19,868 nt of DNA, from NCBI GenBank assembly GCA_964472565.1, contig CAYYNB010000112.1, positions 1 through 19,868 on the forward strand, given 5' to 3'. Position 1 is the stretch's first letter; the number at the start of each line of letters is the position of its first letter. This document shows positions 15,930-19,868 of the stretch, piece by piece. Origin of the DNA: DATAMF01 sp964472565. Its GTDB lineage: Bacteria; Chloroflexota; Anaerolineae; Aggregatilineales; Aggregatilineaceae. The translations under genes and the position numbers were made by a program. The notes below the pieces were generated by a model. The model was not told the DNA's origin. It did no database searches and saw nothing but the letters and a program-made list of their open reading frames with translations.

Positions 15930-15959
15930 TTGACAAGACGGCAGCTTTCCCGCCATAAT
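15930..15959 (+). promoter_or_regulatory. Sigma-70-type promoter with a long leader for the GNAT gene
   Basis: A perfect TTGACA (15930-15935) and CATAAT (15954-15959) are separated by 18 bases. Transcription near 15966 would give an untranslated leader of about 165 bases before the ATG at 16130. The leader holds the hairpins at 16033-16053 and 16091-16107. Confidence 0.55.
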
Positions 15960-16032
15960 CATAACATCGTTACCTATCTTGAAATGGGTTTGCACTCAGT
16001 TCGATTCCACAACTCAAATCCCCTGATCTAAC

Positions 16033-16107
16033 CTGAGAACGGGTCGTTTTCAGGCGTGTTTGATTTGCCGAATAGTTCGCGCCGTCCAACAACCGCTGAA
16101 CGCGGTT
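16033..16107 (+). promoter_or_regulatory. Structured 5' leader of the GNAT gene: two hairpins
   Basis: CTGAGAACG (16033-16041) can pair with CGTTTTCAG (16045-16053), nine pairs including one G-T, around a 3-base loop. AACCGC (16091-16096) pairs with GCGGTT (16102-16107) around TGAAC. The second hairpin ends about 8 bases before AGGGA (16115-16119), the likely ribosome binding site. I do not recognise a known riboswitch consensus here. Confidence 0.35.
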
Positions 16108-16129
16108 CATCATACAGGGAAAATCTCAC

Positions 16130-17248
16130 ATGAATGAGTTGACCGACTTCGGGCGTGCTCAAGCGCTGTTTGCCGCGTTTGATGCCTGCCTGTTTTATCG
16201 CGCGATAGTCGAGGGCAATAACCCCGGCCAGATTTTCGTTGACGATGTGGTTCATCCGCGCATCGGGTTGGCCGTGACCGCTGAAGCGTCCATCCTGGCC
16301 GGAGATCCCAGCGACCTTGCCGGACGGGAAATGCTCCGTGATTTTTTGCAGCAGGTGGTGTTCACAGGCCAGTTGCACCACATGGATACCGCCATGACTC
16401 TGGCTGTTTCTCCCCCAAACTGGGCGGAGCACTTGCCCATGTTGATCCCAACGCATGAGTTGGAGCCACTGTCGCACGACTACTACCGCTGCCACACGCT
16501 GACATTCGACTGGCGCGCCCATGTGCCGCCGGGATATGACGTCCGCCGCATCGACCATGCGGTATTGAATGATGCGACCCTTGAGCTGGATGACAGCCTG
16601 TCATGGTGGCCGCTTCTGGAAACCAACTGGCACTCAACCAAGGATTTTGTCGAACATGGGGCCGGGTTTTGCGTGCTGCATGGATCCAAGGTAATCGCCC
16701 GCTGCCTGGCGGATTGCTGGGCCGGGGATCAGATCGACATCGGCATCGCGACTCATCCCGCCTATCGCCGCCGGGGTTTCGCTTCGCTGGCAGCGGCGGC
16801 AACCGTCGAATACAGTTTGCAGCATGGTTTTAATACCGTCGGCTGGCACTGCCTGACCGAAAATACCGGTTCACAGAAAACCGCCCTCAAAGTCGGGTTC
16901 AAATGGGTCGAACGTTCCACCTGGTACTACTATATGCTCGATCCGGTTGATCATCTGGCCGAACTGGGATGGTACTACTATAAACAGGGTGCGGTTGAGA
17001 AAACCGTCCACTACTACGAACAGGTTTTCGCCCGTCGTGCCCACAACCCGGACTATTATCACCATCTGGCGGCGGTAGCCTGGGCCCAATTGGGAAACGC
17101 GGAACAGGCGCTTCAGCATTTAGACCGCGCAGTTGATTTAGGCTGGTCGGATGCAGCAAGCACGCTCCAGGTTGCCGCTTTCGCCAGCCTGCACAATCGA
17201 TCAGAATGGCCGGTGCTGCTCGCTCGCATAGAACAAAACGCACGTTAA
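16130..17248 (+). CDS. GNAT-family acetyltransferase with C-terminal TPR-like region
   Basis: A 372-residue protein. The segment at about 135-270 is a GNAT fold. The acetyl-CoA pyrophosphate loop lies in GIATHPAYRRRGFAS (205-219, RRRGFA matching the R/Q-x-x-G-x-G/A pattern), after GFCVLHGSKVIARCLADCW. ENTGSQKTALKVGFK (244-258) matches the second acetyl-CoA contact motif. The N-terminal 130 residues lack such motifs and are probably the acceptor or regulatory part, as in the GNAT_acetyltran family. From about 275 the protein turns TPR-like (LGWYYYKQGAVEKTVHYYEQ, then LGNAEQALQHLDRAVDLGW, ending ARIEQNAR). The acceptor substrate is unknown. AGGGA 10 bases before the ATG is a moderate ribosome binding site. 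Palindromic DNA follows at 17253-17278. Confidence 0.78.
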   Translation: MNELTDFGRAQALFAAFDACLFYRAIVEGNNPGQIFVDDVVHPRIGLAVTAEASILAGDPSDLAGREMLRDFLQQVVFTGQLHHMDTAMTLAVSPPNWAEHLPMLIPTHELEPLSHDYYRCHTLTFDWRAHVPPGYDVRRIDHAVLNDATLELDDSLSWWPLLETNWHSTKDFVEHGAGFCVLHGSKVIARCLADCWAGDQIDIGIATHPAYRRRGFASLAAAATVEYSLQHGFNTVGWHCLTENTGSQKTALKVGFKWVERSTWYYYMLDPVDHLAELGWYYYKQGAVEKTVHYYEQVFARRAHNPDYYHHLAAVAWAQLGNAEQALQHLDRAVDLGWSDAASTLQVAAFASLHNRSEWPVLLARIEQNAR

Positions 17249-17252
17249 GCAC

Positions 17253-17278
17253 CAGGGGACGGATTTTGCAATCCGTCC
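17253..17278. repeat. GGGGACGGATT palindrome after the GNAT gene
   Basis: GGGGACGGATT (17253-17263) and AATCCGTCCCC (17268-17278) form a perfect 11-bp stem with a TTGC loop, four bases after the stop of the GNAT gene. No T-run follows. It may act as a terminator or mRNA-end structure; its sequence does not match the GTAGGGGC units, so it is a separate palindrome type. Confidence 0.65.
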
Positions 17279-17295
17279 CCAAAACACTTTCATTC

Positions 17296-17324
17296 TGCCC
17301 CGATCTCGTATTAGAATCGGGGCA
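17296..17324 (+). promoter_or_regulatory. Hairpin and -10 box abutting the methyltransferase start codon
   Basis: TGCCCCGAT (17296-17304) pairs with ATCGGGGCA (17316-17324); the last A is the first base of the start codon. TAGAAT at 17312-17317 is a good -10 box whose start point would fall at about 17324, giving a leaderless message. There is no usable Shine-Dalgarno: GGGG lies one base before the ATG. A weak TTTCAT (17288-17293) is the only -35 candidate. Confidence 0.45.
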
Positions 17325-18061
17325 TGACTGATGAACAAACGATTCTCGAAGGTTACGTATCCGTACGCGCGGCCCTGAAAGCCCAAAGCCGCGCCATTCA
17401 TTCGATCCTGATTCGCCGCGACAAGTACGACAAGGGCATCGCCTGGCTGGAACGCACCGCGTCAGCCGCCGGTATCCCCGTGCGCCGCGTCGCAGAATCC
17501 GAGATCGAGCCGCTGGTCGAAGGGAATACACACGGCGGGCTGATCGCGCAGGTCGGGCCGCGCCGCTTCTGCCCCCTCGATGAGATCGGGCGCGGAAATC
17601 CGGCCCCCTTTGTCGCCATGATCGACGGCGTAGAAGACCCCTTCAACTTTGGGCAGGCCGTGCGCGCCCTGTATGCCGCAGGCGCGGACGGGCTGATTCT
17701 GCGCCCCCGGAACTGGATGTCAGCGGCGGGCGTCGTGGCGCGGGCCTCGGCGGGCGCGTCCGAATGGATTTCCACCGCCATCGCTGAAACCACGCTCGAC
17801 GCCGCTCAGTATTTCCGTTCGCGCGGGCTGGTGGTCGCCGTCGCCCACGAAGAAAACGCCGTGCCGATCTATGACGCCGATCTGACCGGGCCGTTGTTTC
17901 TGGTCATCGGTGGCGAAAAACGCGGCATCACCCGCTCCTTTCTGGATCAGGCCGATCTCCGGCTGGCGATCCCCTACGCCCGTGAGTATGACCAATCGTT
18001 AGGCACCACCGCCGCCGCCGCGATTCTCGCCTTTGAGATCATGCGGCAGCGCAGAAAGTGA
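17324..18061 (+). CDS. TrmH/SpoU-family RNA 2'-O-methyltransferase
   Basis: A SAM-dependent RNA ribose methyltransferase of the SPOUT superfamily, 245 residues. The N-terminal substrate-binding part has LEGYVSVRAALKAQ and NTHGGLIAQV, as in RlmB-like enzymes. SPOUT motif 1 is IDGVEDPFNFGQAVRALYAAG (start near residue 100), with Asn108 and Arg114 conserved. Motif 2 is LVIGGEKRGI (Glu198). Motif 3 is IPYAREYDQSLGTTAAAAI, where the usual SLN is SLG, so one normally conserved Asn is replaced by Gly at 227. The RNA target (23S rRNA or tRNA) cannot be decided from sequence alone. The start is unusual: no ribosome binding site and a hairpin ending in the ATG. The nuclease-like gene starts 10 bases after its stop. 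Confidence 0.88.
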   Translation: MTDEQTILEGYVSVRAALKAQSRAIHSILIRRDKYDKGIAWLERTASAAGIPVRRVAESEIEPLVEGNTHGGLIAQVGPRRFCPLDEIGRGNPAPFVAMIDGVEDPFNFGQAVRALYAAGADGLILRPRNWMSAAGVVARASAGASEWISTAIAETTLDAAQYFRSRGLVVAVAHEENAVPIYDADLTGPLFLVIGGEKRGITRSFLDQADLRLAIPYAREYDQSLGTTAAAAILAFEIMRQRRK

Positions 18062-18071
18062 GAAGCTAGCT

Positions 18072-18476
18072 ATGGCGCGTAAATATCAAGGCCCGAACCC
18101 CGAACGCCATTCTCAGCCGCGCATCAAAGCGATCTCGGCCACCTACAACAACGTTGAAATGCGCTCGCTGCTCGAAGTGCATTTTGCCGAACAACTCGAT
18201 CAGCGTGAGATCGCCTGGAAATACGAGCCGGAACGCATCGGCGCGGGGTACTATCTGGTGGATTTTTACCTGCCCGAACTCCGCTGCTGGGTGGAGGTCA
18301 AAGGGCGCTTTGAGTTCCGCGACGATCTGCTGCTGCCGAATGTGGCGATCAACCTGCACCGGGATCGCGGCGAACGGCTGTTTTTATACATGGAAGATCA
18401 GGCGTTTAGTGTCGGGTTTAAAGACTTCAAGCCGCTGACTCACGACGAATTCTGGGCAGCGATCAAGGAAGGTTAA
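18072..18476 (+). CDS. Small PD-(D/E)XK nuclease-like protein
   Basis: A protein of 134 residues with a plausible restriction-endonuclease-like core. A helix with Glu35 (MRSLLEVHFAEQL) leads to YLVDFYLPELRCWVEVKGRF, where Asp64 and the Glu75-x-Lys77 pair form a canonical D...ExK site. A further strand, ERLFLYMEDQ, follows. The arrangement resembles T7 endonuclease I-like and DUF1064-like phage nucleases, and also short cellular nucleases without a known role. ATG at 18072 is chosen because an in-frame upstream ATG (18033) lies inside the methyltransferase gene. The ribosome binding site is weak (AGAAG). It sits between an RNA methyltransferase and a SixA-like phosphatase in one tight + strand unit, and sixA starts one base after its stop. 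A housekeeping nuclease is more likely than a defence nuclease, but this is inference. Confidence 0.68.
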   Translation: MARKYQGPNPERHSQPRIKAISATYNNVEMRSLLEVHFAEQLDQREIAWKYEPERIGAGYYLVDFYLPELRCWVEVKGRFEFRDDLLLPNVAINLHRDRGERLFLYMEDQAFSVGFKDFKPLTHDEFWAAIKEG

Positions 18477-18477
18477 C

Positions 18478-18972
18478 ATGGCGCGTATTTTTTTGGTCCG
18501 GCACGGCAAAGCCTCGAAAGATATGACTAAATACGCCTCGGACGATGTGCGCCCCCTGACCAAACGCGGGCGCGCCGATGTCGAGCAGATCGCGGCGCAG
18601 TTAGCAGCCGCCCAGGTCGAAGTCCAGCAGATTCGCCACAGTGGGATTCTGCGGGCGCATGAAACCGCCGAAATTTTGGGCCAACACCTGAACCCGCCCG
18701 GCGGTGTGATCGAAGTCAAGGGGCTGCGCTGGGAAGACCCGGTCGAGCCGCTGGCCCGCGAAGCGCACCTGGAACCCGATCCGGTGATGTTTGTGGGGCA
18801 CAATCCCTTTATGGAAGACCTGACCGCCCTGCTGCTGGCCGGAACCAAATCCGATCTGTCGCCCGTCACCTTCAAAACATCCGCCGCCGCCTGCCTGGAT
18901 TACATCGCGGGTAAATGGACCCTGGTCTGGCTGCTCTGCCCGGACGCCATGCCCGTCCACGAGGAAAAATAA
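18478..18972 (+). CDS. sixA: SixA-like phosphohistidine phosphatase
   Basis: A small histidine phosphatase superfamily member, 164 residues, close to the length of E. coli SixA (161). The catalytic RHG motif is FLVRHGKA (Arg8, His9, Gly10). The second Arg is Arg59 in IRHSGILRAHETAEIL and the second catalytic His is His108 in MFVGHNPFMEDL. No extra cap domain is present, as in SixA. SixA removes phosphate from His residues in phosphotransfer proteins in E. coli; the target here is unknown, and a nucleotide or sugar phosphatase remains possible. AAGGAAGG lies about 5 bases before the ATG, and the gene begins one base after the nuclease-like gene. The palindrome at 18985-19006 follows. Confidence 0.85.
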   Translation: MARIFLVRHGKASKDMTKYASDDVRPLTKRGRADVEQIAAQLAAAQVEVQQIRHSGILRAHETAEILGQHLNPPGGVIEVKGLRWEDPVEPLAREAHLEPDPVMFVGHNPFMEDLTALLLAGTKSDLSPVTFKTSAAACLDYIAGKWTLVWLLCPDAMPVHEEK

Positions 18973-18984
18973 CGAGGTGGCGTA

Positions 18985-19006
18985 GGGGCAATTCACGCAT
19001 TGCCCC
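18985..19006. repeat. GTAGGGGC-type palindrome between convergent genes
   Basis: GGGGCAAT (18985-18992) and ATTGCCCC (18999-19006) form an 8-bp stem with a TCACGC loop, preceded by GTA as in the other units. It lies in the 43-bp gap between sixA (+) and the GlpC-like gene (-). The unit is close to that at 2418-2451: GTAGGGGCAATTCA here against GTAGGGGCGATTCA there. Confidence 0.7.
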
Positions 19007-19015
19007 AAACTCCCT

Positions 19016-19868
19016 TTATGTGGCGCGTGTCGGCGGTCTGTAATCCTCAATCGACAGCCCATACGCCTCCGCGACCAGTTCCACCGGGTGGATCGTCTGC
19101 GCCCCGGTGAGCGCTTTGATCTGCCAGCGGCACGTTTCCGTATCGCAGATCACGGTGTCGGCATGCGCCTCGTAGACCTGCTGCGCAATCGGCCAGCCCA
19201 CCGCCTCCGAGATTTCGCGTTTTTCCGCCTTGTAGCCATACGTCCCGGCGATCCCGCAGCAGTCCGCGTCGATCTCCCACGCTTCCAGCCCAGGGATCAG
19301 ATCAAGCACATCCAATGCCGGGCGTCCCATGCCGTGCGCCTTGAGCTGGCACGGCGCGTGATACGGCAGCTTGCGGTTGATCGGCTTAAAATGGAGCGGC
19401 AGCCGCCCCTCGTGGTGCAGCTTATCCAGAAATTCCATAAAGTCGTAGGTATGTTCGGCCACCAGCCGCGCGTCGGGATCATCCAGGCCAAGAATATGCT
19501 CGTAATCGCCCTTGATCGCCGTCATGCAGCTTGCCGATGTGCCCACAATCGGAATCCCCCGCCGCGCATAATCGGCGAAGGACTTGATATTTTTGCGGGC
19601 ATACTTCCGCGCCGCCTTAAAATCGCCGTTCGACTGCGCCGGGAGTCCGCAGCAGGTCTGTTTCGGCACCTCGACATACAGCCCGATATGTTCCAGCACG
19701 GCAATCGCTTTTTTGGCGATATGCGGCTCATAAGCGTTCGTCGCGCAGCCGTGAAAATATACCACCCGCAGCGTATCGTCTTTCGGTTCGGGGCGCGGGT
19801 AACGTTTGAGCTGCTTTTTCCACCACCCCCGGAAGGTATATCCCGCCCAGCCCGGCATCGGACCCCGC
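19016..19868 (-). CDS. GlpC-like iron-sulfur protein, C-terminal part (start beyond window)
   Basis: The frame stays open to the window edge, so the N-terminus, normally with two 4Fe-4S ferredoxin-type motifs, is missing. The 284 visible codons hold two CCG (cysteine-rich) domains. The first runs from YFHGCATNAYEPHI to PKQTCCGLPAQSNGD. The second runs from YHAPCQLKAHGMG to DADCCGIAGTYG and then VICDTETCRWQI. The order and the CCGIAGTYG and ETC(R/K)WQI signatures match the anaerobic glycerol-3-phosphate dehydrogenase subunit GlpC, which passes electrons from the flavoprotein subunits to the quinone pool at the membrane. Other CCG proteins (GlcF, LutA, HdrB) are less similar in these signatures. 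The Met at 19858 is internal. Whether glpA or a GlpA-like partner adjoins lies outside the window. Confidence 0.82.
   Translation of the reverse strand, partial: RGPMPGWAGYTFRGWWKKQLKRYPRPEPKDDTLRVVYFHGCATNAYEPHIAKKAIAVLEHIGLYVEVPKQTCCGLPAQSNGDFKAARKYARKNIKSFADYARRGIPIVGTSASCMTAIKGDYEHILGLDDPDARLVAEHTYDFMEFLDKLHHEGRLPLHFKPINRKLPYHAPCQLKAHGMGRPALDVLDLIPGLEAWEIDADCCGIAGTYGYKAEKREISEAVGWPIAQQVYEAHADTVICDTETCRWQIKALTGAQTIHPVELVAEAYGLSIEDYRPPTRAT

Noticed and set aside
15985..16032. A 15-codon leader peptide before the GNAT gene
   Set aside because: No ribosome binding site precedes its ATG and there is no run of a regulatory amino acid, so it is not supported as a coding sequence.
18072..18972. 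Nuclease-like plus SixA as a toxin-antitoxin or defence pair
   Set aside because: SixA-like phosphatases are ordinary cellular enzymes, no mobile element or defence marker is nearby, and the nuclease-like protein has no toxin-type features.

Overview
The window looks like a piece of a metagenome-assembled bacterial scaffold: it is GC-rich, carries one run of exactly 100 N (2522-2621) and breaks a gene at its right end. Gene content suggests a Chloroflexota bacterium of Anaerolineae type (several secreted beta-propeller/SH3b proteins, a short pyrophosphatase-like protein, TPR-tailed enzymes, many GC-rich intergenic palindromes). That assignment is inference from style of content; no rRNA or other phylogenetic marker is present. 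No tRNA, rRNA, insertion sequence, CRISPR array or phage module was seen.

Layout. 1-191: end of an upstream transcription unit with a strong intrinsic terminator. 195-2408 (+): two tandem paralogous exported beta-propeller proteins. 2460-4639 (-): exported TolB-like propeller protein with C-terminal SH3b repeats, interrupted by the assembly gap. 4949-5332 (+): small AT-richer orphan gene with its own promoter. 5491-7643 (-): a molybdenum cofactor operon in the order moaA-moaD-moaE-moaC, with genes touching or overlapping. 7709-10931 (-): a large GT-C-like membrane protein followed by the azlC-azlD branched-chain amino acid exporter pair. 11066-12238 (+): SPFH/band 7 membrane protein. 12283-12633 (-): short pyrophosphatase-like protein. 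12731-14827 (+): membrane-anchored protein with 14 WD40 blades. 14911-15867 (+): alpha/beta hydrolase with an N-terminal TPR-like part. 16130-17248 (+): GNAT acetyltransferase with a C-terminal TPR-like part. 17324-18972 (+): a compact unit of TrmH-family RNA methyltransferase, small PD-(D/E)XK nuclease-like protein and SixA-like phosphohistidine phosphatase. 19016-19868 (-): C-terminal part of a GlpC-like iron-sulfur protein.

How the genes work together. MoaA and MoaC make cyclic pyranopterin monophosphate from GTP; MoaD and MoaE then form molybdopterin synthase, so this operon covers the first two stages of Moco synthesis (moaB/mogA, moeA and mobA are not in the window). AzlC and AzlD form one transporter. 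The other genes are mostly single housekeeping or surface functions without an evident shared pathway.

The clearest non-genic pattern is that all four convergent gene junctions (2408/2460, 5332/5491, 12238/12283, 18972/19016) carry a GC-rich palindrome, three of them beginning with the same GTAGGGGC core. I found no convincing new defence or mobile system; the most unusual items are this palindrome placement, the hidden SH3b repeat in the gap, the TPR-end module shared by two neighbouring enzymes, and the possibly leaderless, hairpin-embedded start of the methyltransferase gene.
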